From: Chloroflexota bacterium
GTDB taxonomy: Bacteria; Chloroflexota; Limnocylindria; P2-11E
Length of the DNA: 44,067 nucleotides
Reading direction: 5' to 3'
NCBI GenBank assembly: GCA_005883775.1
Contig: VBEU01000162.1
Coordinates: 1-44,067, forward strand
In this document: in pieces, positions 8,169 through 15,549 of the stretch
Layout: every line of letters starts with the position of its first letter
How positions within the stretch are numbered: position 1 is the first letter of the stretch
Notes under the pieces: model-generated
The model's input: only the letters and a program-made list of their open reading frames with translations
What the model was told of the DNA's origin: nothing
Databases searched by the model: none
Program-made: the position numbers and the translations under genes

Positions 8169-8353
8169 GTCGCCGGCCTCCCATCGAGCTCCGCGCGGGC
8201 GTCAAAGTGCGATTTGGACCGGACCGCCGCCTCGGCGAGCTGGTGCGCTCGTCGCCGAACGGTGAAGAGTGGCTGGTGAAGGATCGATTCGGGAAGTTCT
8301 GGGTCGCGACGAACCGCCTGATTCTTGAGGATGAAGGGGCTGCGGCGCACTGA
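8165..8353 (+). CDS. Small conserved-looking protein, 62 residues, coupled to the AAA ATPase
   Basis: The start ATG overlaps the ATPase stop (ATGA, 8165-8168). The sequence alternates charged and hydrophobic residues (VKVRFGPDRRLGELV, EEWLVKDRFGKFWV), compatible with a small beta-barrel of SH3-like type, but I recognise no family. The tight overlap suggests a partner or accessory of the ATPase. A GC hairpin spans its stop codon. Confidence 0.6.
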   Translation: MSRRPPIELRAGVKVRFGPDRRLGELVRSSPNGEEWLVKDRFGKFWVATNRLILEDEGAAAH

Positions 8354-8360
8354 GCGCCGC
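8342..8360. terminator. Perfect GC hairpin across a stop codon between convergent genes
   Basis: GCGGCGC (8342-8348), loop ACTGA, GCGCCGC (8354-8360): 7 uninterrupted base pairs. There is no T-tract on either side, so it would be an atypical terminator or a convergent-transcription barrier between the 62-residue gene and the GlsB-like gene. Confidence 0.4.
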
Positions 8361-8394
8361 GACCCCTACCGCGCGATGTTTCCCGAGCCTCGCG

Positions 8395-8658
8395 TCAGGC
8401 GACTACGCCGCGCCGACCGCCCATGGCACGCCAGATCAAGAGCACGATGATCGCGCCGATGATCGAGCCGATGATGCCCGATGCTGACAGCTCCAGCGTC
8501 CCGCCGAAAATGAGAGCTGCGAGCGTGCCGCCGACGAACGACCCGACGATGCCGAGGATCATGGTGCCGAGCCAACCCATCGGGTCCGGACCGGGCACGA
8601 GCGCGCGCGCGATGAAGCCCGCGATCAGCCCGACGATCACGAAGCCGATAATGCCCAT
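8395..8658 (-). CDS. GlsB/YeaQ/YmgE-family stress membrane protein
   Basis: An 87-residue, very hydrophobic and glycine-rich protein with three membrane segments: IGFVIVGLIAGFIARAL, the middle MILGIVGSFVGGTLAALIF and the end IIGSIIGAIIVLLIW. The loop GPDPMGWLGT is typical of the 'transglycosylase-associated protein' family. These inner-membrane proteins are stress-induced in several bacteria; the biochemical role is unsettled. The start ATG has a clear SD (GGAGGTG), which is partly buried in the inverted repeat at 8659-8696. Confidence 0.85.
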   Translation of the reverse strand: MGIIGFVIVGLIAGFIARALVPGPDPMGWLGTMILGIVGSFVGGTLAALIFGGTLELSASGIIGSIIGAIIVLLIWRAMGGRRGVVA

Positions 8659-8696
8659 GCAGACACCTCCGTTTTAGTTACAGCCCTGGTGTCTGC
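8659..8696 (-). promoter_or_regulatory. Inverted repeat over the GlsB ribosome binding site
   Basis: GCAGACACC (8659-8667) and GGTGTCTGC (8688-8696) are exact reverse complements, separated by 20 bases. In the minus-strand mRNA they form a 9-bp stem whose 3' arm ends directly at the ATG and contains half of the Shine-Dalgarno. It could sequester translation initiation (thermosensor-like or protein-controlled) or be a DNA operator. Confidence 0.5.
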
Positions 8697-8706
8697 AGCA
8701 ACCGTG

Positions 8707-8743
8707 CCGTCCGTGACGGAGCCGCCGCCTACTTGGACGGCGG
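8707..8743 (-). other. Two short GC hairpins just 3' of the tRNA gene
   Basis: CCGTC-CGT-GACGG (8707-8719) and CCGCCG-N10-CGGCGG (8722-8743) lie between the tRNA 3' end and the GlsB leader. They may serve tRNA 3' processing or weak termination; no T-run follows. The rest of the 206-base gap between 8658 and 8865 holds the tRNA, the GlsB leader and the tatC promoter region. Confidence 0.3.
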
Positions 8744-8815
8744 TACCCCCGAGGCGAATCGAACGCCTGTCTACGGCTCCGGAGGCCGTCGCTCTATCCG
8801 CTGAGCTACGGGGGC
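8744..8815 (-). tRNA. tRNA-Arg (anticodon CCG)
   Basis: The minus strand folds as a full cloverleaf: acceptor GCCCCCG pairing with CGGGGGT (one G-U at the end), D arm GCTC/GAGC with an 8-base loop, anticodon stem ACGGC/GCCGT around loop CTCCGGA (anticodon CCG, reads CGG), 4-base variable loop AGAC, T arm AGGCG-TTCGATT-CGCCT, discriminator A. The genomic bases after the discriminator are CCG, so the CCA end is not encoded and must be added enzymatically. Confidence 0.95.
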
Positions 8816-8864
8816 GGGTGCGTCAATTCTAGGTCGGGTCAACTGCTAGCGTGACCGTCGAGAT

Positions 8865-9620
8865 ATGAGCGCGGGAACCACGACTCGCGAGCGCGACAAG
8901 GAGCTCTCGCTCGTTCAGCACCTCGGAGAGCTGCGGAGCCGCCTCGTGGTGTCGGCCATCGCGCTCGTCGTCGGCACCGCGATCGCCTTCTACTTCGGGA
9001 CGCAGCTCATTCGCATCCTCCTCATCCCGGTGGATTGCAGCTTCATCCCGACCTATGTTTGCCGCCAGCCCCCGACGACGCTCATCTCGCTCAGCCCGAC
9101 TGAGAACTTCACGACCTACTTTCGCGTAGCGCTTTTCGCGGGTTTCGCACTCGCGATGCCGGTGATCCTCTACGAGATCTACGCCTACATCGATCCCGCC
9201 CTCCTTCCGAAGGAGCGGCGTTTCGTCCGCTTCATGGGCCTACCAGTCATCGGCCTCTTCGTCGCGGGGATGCTCTTCTGCTACTTCGTCCTGCTGCCGA
9301 ACGCCATCAAGTTCCTCGTCACCTTCGGCCAAGAGGTCATTCACAACGAGCTGCGCGCCTCCGACTACCTGTCGTTCGTCACCATTTTCATCCTGGGGAT
9401 GGGGCTCATCTTCGAGGTCCCGGCCGCGATATTCGCCCTGATCAAGATCCACGTCATCACGCGCCAGTGGCTCGCCAAACAGCGCCGCTACGCGTTCCTC
9501 GCGGCGTTCCTCATCGGCGCGATCATCACGCCCACACCGGACCCGTTCAACCAGACGCTGGTCGCGATCCCGATGTATCTCCTGTTCGAGCTGGGCCTGT
9601 TCCTCGCACGCTTCGCCTGA
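8865..9620 (+). CDS. tatC: Twin-arginine translocase subunit TatC
   Basis: A 251-residue polytopic membrane protein, the receptor of the Tat pathway that exports folded proteins. Family signatures: HLGELRSRLVVS at the N terminus (recognises the twin-arginine signal), SPTENFTTYFRVALFAGFALAMP, YFVLLPNAIKFLVTF, FEVPAAIFAL and the late IITPTPDPFNQ. Six membrane helices can be traced. It stands alone, without tatA or tatB next to it. A TAGCGT hexamer 12 bases before the ATG may be its -10. The 3' end overlaps the convergent rarA gene by 74 bases. Confidence 0.95.
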   Translation: MSAGTTTRERDKELSLVQHLGELRSRLVVSAIALVVGTAIAFYFGTQLIRILLIPVDCSFIPTYVCRQPPTTLISLSPTENFTTYFRVALFAGFALAMPVILYEIYAYIDPALLPKERRFVRFMGLPVIGLFVAGMLFCYFVLLPNAIKFLVTFGQEVIHNELRASDYLSFVTIFILGMGLIFEVPAAIFALIKIHVITRQWLAKQRRYAFLAAFLIGAIITPTPDPFNQTLVAIPMYLLFELGLFLARFA

Positions 9621-10890
9621 GCTCCTCCAGCCGCGCCCGGAGCTTCGCCTCAGCGCCGAGATCGGTCGGGACGTAGTAGCGCCGGCCAGCGAGGGAGTCG
9701 GGTAGGTACGTCTCGTCCGGCGCGACGTGCCCTTCGAAGTCGTGCGCGTACTTGTATCCCTTGCCGTATCCCTGCTCGGCCATCAGTCGGGTGGGCGCGT
9801 TGCGCAGGTGAAGAGGCACCGGATCCACCCGGGTTTCGGCGAGATCGTGCTGGAGCTCACCGAGTCCGCGCTTCAGGGAGTCCGACTTCGGCGCGAGCGC
9901 GAGGTACACGGTCGCCTCGGCCAGGGGGTAGTAGGCCTCGGGCATCCCGATGAGGTGCGTGGCCTGCTGGGCCGCGCTCGCGATGACGAGCGCCTGCGGG
10001 TCCGCGAGACCCACGTCCTCCCCCGCGAGGATCACGATGCGCCGCGCGATGAACATCGGATCCTCACCCGCGTCGATCATCCGCATGAGCCAATACAGAG
10101 CGGCGTCGGGGTCGGATCCGCGGACGCTCTTGATGAACGCCGAGATCGTGTCGTAGTGCTGGTCGCCCGCGCGGTCATAGAGGAGCGAGCGGCGTTGCAG
10201 GGCCTCCTTGACCTCGTCGAGCCCGACGGGCTTCTTTCCATCCGGTCCGGGCACGGCGGAATCCGCCGCTAGCTCGAGCGCGTTGAGCGCGACGCGCGCA
10301 TCGCCGTTGCTCACCGCGACCAGACCGTCCAGAGCGTCGTTGGTGAGCGCGACCGACCCGCCGAGACCGCGCGCATCCGCGAGAGCGCGTTCGACGATCA
10401 GCCTGACTTCGTCTTCGGTCAGCGGCTTCAGGGTGAACACGCGGGATCGCGAGAGGAGTGCCGAGTTCACCTCGAACGATGGGTTCTCGGTGGTCGCTCC
10501 GAGGAGCGTGACGTCGCCGTTCTCGACATACGGCAGCACTACGTCCTGCTGGGCCTTGTTGAAGCGGTGAATCTCGTCGATGAAAAGGACGGTGCCCTGA
10601 TTCGTCAGGCCGCGGAGCTTTCGCGACTCGTCGATGATCTTGCGCAGCTCGGCCACACCCGAGGCGACGGCTGAGATCGCCACGAAGCGTGACTGCGTGC
10701 GCTTCGCGCCTATCGCGGCAAGGGTCGTCTTCCCCGTGCCGGGCGGGCCCCAGAGGATCATCGAGGGGAGCTGACCGGCCTCCATCGCCTTGCGAAGGAC
10801 GCGGCCCTTCCCCACGAGGTGACCCTGACCCACGAATTCATCGAGATCGCGCGGCCGCATCCGTGCGGCGAGTGGTTGGCTTGCGGGCAC
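9547..10890 (-). CDS. rarA: Replication-associated recombination protein A (RarA/MgsA)
   Basis: AAA+ ATPase of about 447 residues acting at stalled replication forks. Visible: PLAARMRPRDLDEFVGQGHL lead, Walker A WGPPGTGKTT (about 48-57), Walker B VLFIDEIHRFNKAQQD, sensor GATTENPSFEV and the tetramerisation part ending YLPDSLAGRRYYVP. A TTG at 10893 precedes a GTG at 10890; I prefer the GTG. The last about 25 residues, rich in R, G and T, lie beyond the usual family end and run 74 bases into tatC on the other strand, so the C-terminal extension may be dispensable. Confidence 0.93.
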   Translation of the reverse strand: MPASQPLAARMRPRDLDEFVGQGHLVGKGRVLRKAMEAGQLPSMILWGPPGTGKTTLAAIGAKRTQSRFVAISAVASGVAELRKIIDESRKLRGLTNQGTVLFIDEIHRFNKAQQDVVLPYVENGDVTLLGATTENPSFEVNSALLSRSRVFTLKPLTEDEVRLIVERALADARGLGGSVALTNDALDGLVAVSNGDARVALNALELAADSAVPGPDGKKPVGLDEVKEALQRRSLLYDRAGDQHYDTISAFIKSVRGSDPDAALYWLMRMIDAGEDPMFIARRIVILAGEDVGLADPQALVIASAAQQATHLIGMPEAYYPLAEATVYLALAPKSDSLKRGLGELQHDLAETRVDPVPLHLRNAPTRLMAEQGYGKGYKYAHDFEGHVAPDETYLPDSLAGRRYYVPTDLGAEAKLRARLEELRRSVRGTGPARTGDTSGSRPASG

Positions 10891-10947
10891 CAACCGATTC
10901 TCGCACCGCGACCGAATTGCCGCTCCCGGGACACATAAACCGTCGCT

Positions 10948-10953
10948 TATGCT
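10948..10953 (+). promoter_or_regulatory. Putative -10 element (TATGCT) of the inositol-lipid operon
   Basis: The plus strand reads TATGCT-AGGGAGC-GTG, with the GTG at 10961 in frame with the ArsR-type regulator. The hexamer and 7-base spacing are identical to those at 6950-6963, which supports a leaderless start here. Confidence 0.5.
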
Positions 10954-10960
10954 AGGGAGC

Positions 10961-11281
10961 GTGGAACGGGGAGCGGTCCTCAGCCAATCGAGCCTGCGCG
11001 AGCTCCGCAGCTACTACCGGGCACTCGGCGACGTGAATCGTCTGCGCATCGTGCAGATCCTCGTCACCGAAGGCGAGCAACCGGTGTCCGAACTCGCGCG
11101 GCGTCTGCGAATCAGCCAGCCCCTCATGTCCTGGCACCTGCGGCGCCTGCGGCGCGCGGGGATCGTGCGGATGGAGCGGGTGGGTCGCGAGGTCCGTTGC
11201 TCGTTCGACCGCGAAAAGTTCGCCGACCTCAACGCGCGCGGGTTCCGTCTGCTCATGAATCGCGCCGAGGCGCAGGCATGA
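10961..11281 (+). CDS. ArsR-family winged-helix regulator
   Basis: A DNA-binding protein of about 106 residues. The order is YYRALGDVNRLRIVQIL (helix 1-2), EQPVSELARRLRISQPLMSWHL (recognition helix) and the beta wing IVRMERVGREVRCSF. No cysteine pair of the arsenic- or cadmium-sensing type is seen (no ELCVCDL motif), so metal sensing by that route is unlikely. As first gene of the operon, overlapping the phosphatidyltransferase by ATGA, it probably controls its own lipid operon. Start taken as GTG 10961 (leaderless); the ATG at 10949 lies inside the -10 hexamer. Confidence 0.82.
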   Translation: MERGAVLSQSSLRELRSYYRALGDVNRLRIVQILVTEGEQPVSELARRLRISQPLMSWHLRRLRRAGIVRMERVGREVRCSFDREKFADLNARGFRLLMNRAEAQA

Positions 11282-11898
11282 GCCACGGCGTGGTGCCCGA
11301 CCGATTGGCCGAAGGCGCGCGGGCGGGGATCGGTCCGCTGGCCCGGGCGCTCGCCGCCATGGGCATATCGGCGAACGCAGTGACGATCGCGGGAGGCGTG
11401 CTCAGCGTCATCGGTGCCGGATTCCTGGCGGCGGGAATGCCACTGCCTGCGCTCATCGTCCTGTTGATCGGGACGCTGGCCGACACGCTCGACGGGCAGC
11501 TCGCGAAAGCCTCCGGTGGGGGAACACGCCTCGGCGCGTTCCTGGATTCAACGGTCGATCGGGTCGCGGACGGCGCGCTGTTCGTGGGCGCAGCCGTGGC
11601 GGGGGCGAACCTCGGCCAAATGCTGCTCCTCTGGTCGTCGCTCATCGCCCTTGTCGCATCGTTCCTGGTCCCGTACGTTCGCGCGAAGGCCGAATCGCTG
11701 GGCGTAAGCGCGAGCGTCGGGCCGGCGCCGCGTGAGGCGCGCATCGTCATTTTCCTGATCGGTCTCGCGTCCTGGGCTGTCTTCGACCTCGTCGTGCTGT
11801 TCGTCGCAGCGGTTCTCGCCCTCGCGCTCCTCTCGACGATCACATTCGTGCTCCGGGTGGTCCACGTCGGCCGCCAACTCTCGACCAAAGAAAGGTAG
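11278..11898 (+). CDS. CDP-alcohol phosphatidyltransferase, probable phosphatidylinositol-phosphate synthase
   Basis: A 206-residue membrane enzyme moving a phosphatidyl group from CDP-diacylglycerol to an alcohol. The full signature is present: Asp69-x2-Asp72-Gly73-x2-Ala76-Lys77-x8-Gly86-x3-Asp90-x3-Asp94, with Lys where Arg is more usual. Five or six hydrophobic helices follow. The acceptor cannot be read from the motif alone. The next gene is inositol-1-phosphate synthase and the operon ends in a PimA-like enzyme, so inositol phosphate is the most likely acceptor, as for the mycobacterial PgsA1-type enzyme. Start ATG overlaps the regulator's stop. Confidence 0.82.
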   Translation: MSHGVVPDRLAEGARAGIGPLARALAAMGISANAVTIAGGVLSVIGAGFLAAGMPLPALIVLLIGTLADTLDGQLAKASGGGTRLGAFLDSTVDRVADGALFVGAAVAGANLGQMLLLWSSLIALVASFLVPYVRAKAESLGVSASVGPAPREARIVIFLIGLASWAVFDLVVLFVAAVLALALLSTITFVLRVVHVGRQLSTKER

Positions 11899-11910
11899 AT
11901 ATCCGAACTC

Positions 11911-13062
11911 ATGCCGATTGCGAAGAAGAGAAAGAAAGCGTCGACCACGCGCCGCGGGAACAAGAGGATCCGCGTCGCGATCATCGGTGTCGGTAACTGC
12001 GCGAGCTCGCTCGTGCAGGGTGTCCACTACTACCGAAACGCCAAGCCCGGCGACCGCGTGCCCGGGATCATGCACGTCGACCTCGGCGGCTATCACATCC
12101 GTGACGTCGACTTTGTCGCAGCGATCGACGTGGATCGGAACAAGGTCGGCAAGGATCTCGCCGACGCGATCTATCAGGCACCGAACAACACCTACCGCTT
12201 CGCCGACGTTCCGCGAACCGGGGTGAAGGTCTCGCGAGGCATGACCCACGACGGGATCGGCAAGTACCTCTCCGAGGTCGTCAAGAAGGCCCCAGGGGCC
12301 ACGGATGACATTGTCGCGATCCTGCGCGATCGGGAGGTCGACGTCGTCGTGAGCTACCTGCCGGTCGGAAGCGAGGAAGCCACGAAGTGGTACGTCGAGC
12401 AGACGCTGGAAGCCGGGTGCGCGTTCATCAACTGCATCCCGGTGTTCATCGCCCGCGAGCCGTACTGGCAGAAGCGCTTTGCCCAGAAGAACCTGCCGAT
12501 CATCGGCGACGACATCAAGTCACAGGTCGGCGCCACGATCACGCATCGTGTCCTCACCCGACTGTTCATGGACCGCGGCGTGCGCCTCGATCGCACCTAT
12601 CAGCTGAACTTCGGCGGCAACACCGACTTCCTCAATATGCTCGAGCGTGAGCGTCTCGAGTCGAAGAAGATCAGCAAGACGAACGCCGTGACGAGCATGC
12701 TCGACTATCCGATGGACGCGAAGGACGTCCACGTCGGCCCCTCCGACTACGTGCCGTGGCTCCTGGACCGCAAGTGGTGCTATATCCGCATGGAGGGAAC
12801 GACCTTCGGCGACGTACCGCTGAACGCGGAGGTAAAGCTCGAGGTCTGGGACTCGCCGAACAGTGCCGGAGTCGTCATCGACGCAATACGCTGCTGCAAG
12901 CTCGCGCTCGACCGGGGCCTCGGCGGCACGATCGTGGCGCCGTCGGCGTACTTCATGAAGTCGCCGCCGCGCCAGATCCCGGACGACCGGGCGCGCGAGG
13001 GCGTGGAGGAATACATCAAGGGCCGTTCCGGTCAGCAGACGCTCAGCGGGTCGACGACCTAG
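11911..13062 (+). CDS. ino1: myo-Inositol-1-phosphate synthase
   Basis: Converts glucose 6-phosphate to inositol 1-phosphate (3-phosphate) with bound NAD. 383 residues, the length of the actinobacterial/archaeal short form. Visible: NAD loop AIIGVGNCASSL (about 23-34), VSYLPVGSEEATKWY, CIPVFIAR, GDDIKSQVGATITHR (catalytic lysine region), NFGGNTDFLNM, WDSPNSAGVVIDAIR. A basic head KKRKKASTTRRGNKR precedes the fold. It lies 12 bases after the phosphatidyltransferase and 2 bases before the first acyltransferase, clearly one operon. Confidence 0.95.
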   Translation: MPIAKKRKKASTTRRGNKRIRVAIIGVGNCASSLVQGVHYYRNAKPGDRVPGIMHVDLGGYHIRDVDFVAAIDVDRNKVGKDLADAIYQAPNNTYRFADVPRTGVKVSRGMTHDGIGKYLSEVVKKAPGATDDIVAILRDREVDVVVSYLPVGSEEATKWYVEQTLEAGCAFINCIPVFIAREPYWQKRFAQKNLPIIGDDIKSQVGATITHRVLTRLFMDRGVRLDRTYQLNFGGNTDFLNMLERERLESKKISKTNAVTSMLDYPMDAKDVHVGPSDYVPWLLDRKWCYIRMEGTTFGDVPLNAEVKLEVWDSPNSAGVVIDAIRCCKLALDRGLGGTIVAPSAYFMKSPPRQIPDDRAREGVEEYIKGRSGQQTLSGSTT

Positions 13063-13064
13063 AG

Positions 13065-13973
13065 ATGCTGGACCGTCTGCTCCACGGATCGGCGTTTTGG
13101 GGCTGGCGCGTCGGCGCGTCGCTCGCGCAGCGCCTGCCATCGTGGATCACGTATCCCGCCGCGGTGGTCGGCGGCGAGCTCGCGTACCTCCTCTGGGTGG
13201 GGCGCCGGCGCGTCGCGAAGCAGAACTTCGCCGTCGTGCTCGCGCTCCCGGCGGGCGATCGCGAGGTCGCCCGCGTGGCGCGGCGCTCGTTCCGCAATTT
13301 CGCGAAGTACCTCGTCGAGATCATGCGGTTCCCCCGCCTCGAGACCGCGGATTTCGCGCGGCTCGTCACGGTCGACCCGCGCTCTTGGTCGTACTTCCGG
13401 GCCGCGCGCGACCACGGGCGCGGCCTCATCTTCGTTTCGATGCATTTCGGCAACTTCGAGATCGGCGGCGCTCGGATAGCCGACGAGATCCCGCTCAATG
13501 TCATCGCCGACGAGCTCGAGAACCAGCGCCTCATGGATCTCCTCGTCGCGAACCGTGCCCACAAGAACGTGAAGCTCCTCCCCCCGGAGGGAGCGGTCCG
13601 CCAGGTGCTTCAGGCCCTACGCCGCAACGAGATGGTCGGGCTCATGATGGATCTGGGGCCGCGCGCGAAAGAGCTCGACAACGTCGAGGTGATGTTCTTC
13701 GGCGAGCTCACCGCGTTCCCGACCATCGCCGCGAACCTCGCCCGGGTTTCCGGAGCGCCGATCGTCGTCGCGGCCGTGACGAGGGAACGCGACAACACTT
13801 TCCGCGGCGTCGCTCTGCCGCCGATCTTCGTCGAACGGACGAAGCAGGCCGCCCATGACATCGAGCACACCACACAGGCGATCGTTCACGGCCTCGAGCA
13901 GCTCGTCCGCGGCGATCCCGACCAGTGGTACATATTCCGCCCGATGTGGACCCGGCCCGAAGGCACCCCGTAA
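13065..13973 (+). CDS. Lysophospholipid/lipid A-type acyltransferase (LpxL/PatA-like), first copy
   Basis: A 302-residue membrane-associated acyltransferase. It carries the H-x4-D/E catalytic pair as MHFGNFE (His127, Glu132), then LLPPEGAVRQVLQAL and LMMDLGPR, and ends with QWYIFRPMW, all typical of the LpxL/HtrB family to which mycobacterial PatA (acylates the mannose of PIM) belongs. Start ATG at 13065, two bases after ino1. Its position between ino1 and a PimA-like gene suggests acylation of an inositol glycolipid. The substrate is inference. Confidence 0.85.
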   Translation: MLDRLLHGSAFWGWRVGASLAQRLPSWITYPAAVVGGELAYLLWVGRRRVAKQNFAVVLALPAGDREVARVARRSFRNFAKYLVEIMRFPRLETADFARLVTVDPRSWSYFRAARDHGRGLIFVSMHFGNFEIGGARIADEIPLNVIADELENQRLMDLLVANRAHKNVKLLPPEGAVRQVLQALRRNEMVGLMMDLGPRAKELDNVEVMFFGELTAFPTIAANLARVSGAPIVVAAVTRERDNTFRGVALPPIFVERTKQAAHDIEHTTQAIVHGLEQLVRGDPDQWYIFRPMWTRPEGTP

Positions 13974-13975
13974 CC

Positions 13976-14818
13976 ATGGGCGCTACGCGGGCGCTCGCCC
14001 GAGCGGCCGAGCGAATCCTGCCGAGAGTGCCGCCGGCATGGCAGGGGCTGATCTCCGAGGTCGCCGGGACCATGGCGTATCTGGTAGCGCCTCGCGGCCG
14101 AGCCGCGGTCCGCGCGAACCTGGCGACGATCGCGCCGGGCCGGTCGCTGAGCGCCCGGCGCGTGTTCGTGAATCAGGTCCGGCAATACCTCGAGGTATTT
14201 CAGATCCCGCGCCTGGATCGCGCGCGTTTTGACGCGGTCGTCCGTGTCGAAGGGTGGGACAACTTCGTGTGCGCGCAGCGTCTCGGCAAGGGCGTGATCT
14301 TCGGCAGCGCGCACCTCGGACCGATCGCGCTGGTGGGGCAGGTCCTCATCACGCGCGGGTACACGCTTACGCTTCCCGCCGAGAAGACCGACTCCGAGTT
14401 CATGCGTGCCGTCAATCGAGCACGGCAGGCGCAAGGCCTCGTGCTCGTGCCGATGGACTCGGCCATCGGGATCCACCGGGTCATCCGCGACGGCGGCGTG
14501 CTCGGCATCCTCGCGGACCGTGCCGTGACGGGTGTTGGCGAGCGGGTCGAGTTCTTCGGACGGACGGCGCTCTTGCCGTCGGCACATGTGGCCCTGGCCC
14601 TGCGGACGGGCGCGGCCCTCCTCCCCGCGTTCGCCTGGCGCGAGAATGAATTCCTCGTCGCCCGGATCGAGGAGCCGCTCGTGCTCGCGTCCACTGGCGA
14701 CCGGGACTCCGATGTCCGCGCGGGTGTCCGTCAATTCGCCGCCCGTCTCGAGCGCTACGTCAAGGAGCACCCCGAACAGTGGTCGGTGTTCGAGCCTGTG
14801 TGGGGGATTCTTGGGTAG
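13976..14818 (+). CDS. LpxL/PatA-like acyltransferase, second copy, lacking the motif acid
   Basis: A 280-residue paralogue of the preceding gene, starting 2 bases after it. The fold markers are kept (GKGVIFGSAHLGP, LVPMDSAIGIHRVIRDGG, LGILADRA, QWSVFEPVWG). At the catalytic motif it reads His113-L-G-P-I-Ala118, so the acid of H-x4-D/E is absent. It may be a non-catalytic partner of the first copy or use a different acid. It has no sign of decay otherwise. Its stop overlaps the PHP gene start. Confidence 0.82.
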   Translation: MGATRALARAAERILPRVPPAWQGLISEVAGTMAYLVAPRGRAAVRANLATIAPGRSLSARRVFVNQVRQYLEVFQIPRLDRARFDAVVRVEGWDNFVCAQRLGKGVIFGSAHLGPIALVGQVLITRGYTLTLPAEKTDSEFMRAVNRARQAQGLVLVPMDSAIGIHRVIRDGGVLGILADRAVTGVGERVEFFGRTALLPSAHVALALRTGAALLPAFAWRENEFLVARIEEPLVLASTGDRDSDVRAGVRQFAARLERYVKEHPEQWSVFEPVWGILG

Positions 14819-15542
14819 AGCGGATCTGCAGCTCCATAGCGACCTGGGCGACGGTCTTTCGTCGATCGAAGAGATCCTCGACTCCGCCGAGAAGGCCGGA
14901 CTGGACGTCATCGCGCTCACCGATCACGACGACATCCGCGGCGCCTTCGAGCTGCGCGAGCTTGCGGCGCGGCGCTCGAGCCCCGTCGAGATCGTGACAG
15001 GTGTCGAGGTCACGACGCGATCAGGCCATCTCCTCGCGCTTTGGATCGAAGACGAGATACCGATGTTCTGCTCGCTGGCGCACGCGCTCGCCCGGATCCA
15101 CCAGGCCGGCGGCATCGCAATCGTGCCGCATCCGCTGTCGTACCTCACGTTCTCCATCGGCGAGGGTGCGCTGCGGCAGCTCGCGGCCCTCGGCGATAAC
15201 GCGAAGATGGTCGACGCGATCGAGCTGCGCAACCCCTCCTATGCCGGACGCGTGCGCGCTTCCCGCGCGCTGTGGCTGAACACCCACGTCCTTCGCGTCG
15301 CGGAGACCGGATCGAGCGACGCGCACCATGCGGCGCTCGTCGGGACGTGCTGGACGGAGTTTCCCGGAAGCAAGGCTGGGGAGCTGCGGAGCGCGCTTCA
15401 AGCGCACGCAACCCGAGCCGACGGCCGAGGCTGGACGCTGCGCGAGCATCTCGACGGCGCCGCGAAGCAGCAGTGGCGGTCGATGGTCCGCGACCCGGTC
15501 AAGCGCGCGCGACGCACAATGACCCGCTCGAGGAAGAAATGA
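14811..15542 (+). CDS. PHP-domain phosphoesterase
   Basis: A 243-residue metal-dependent phosphoesterase of the PHP family. Motif I reads DLQLHSDLGDG (Gln in place of the first His, a variant also known in some PHP proteins), motif II ALTDHDD, motif III GVEVTT, then IVPHPLS and GSSDAHH. The only sensible start is TTG at 14811, overlapping the acyltransferase stop by 8 bases. In an operon that would first make phosphatidylinositol phosphate, a phosphatase is needed to reach phosphatidylinositol, and this is the only phosphoesterase gene there. That role is inference; the family call is firm. Confidence 0.85.
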   Translation: MGRADLQLHSDLGDGLSSIEEILDSAEKAGLDVIALTDHDDIRGAFELRELAARRSSPVEIVTGVEVTTRSGHLLALWIEDEIPMFCSLAHALARIHQAGGIAIVPHPLSYLTFSIGEGALRQLAALGDNAKMVDAIELRNPSYAGRVRASRALWLNTHVLRVAETGSSDAHHAALVGTCWTEFPGSKAGELRSALQAHATRADGRGWTLREHLDGAAKQQWRSMVRDPVKRARRTMTRSRKK

Positions 15543-15549
15543 AGCTCAC

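Noticed and set aside
10961..11281. ArsR regulator as an arsenic sensor linked to arsM at the left edge
   Set aside because: It is more than 10 kb away, lacks the cysteine pair of the classical As/Cd site and leads a lipid operon.
12756..13064. Extension of the first acyltransferase upstream into ino1
   Set aside because: The in-frame extension is an out-of-frame shadow of ino1; ATG 13065 directly after the ino1 stop matches the family start.
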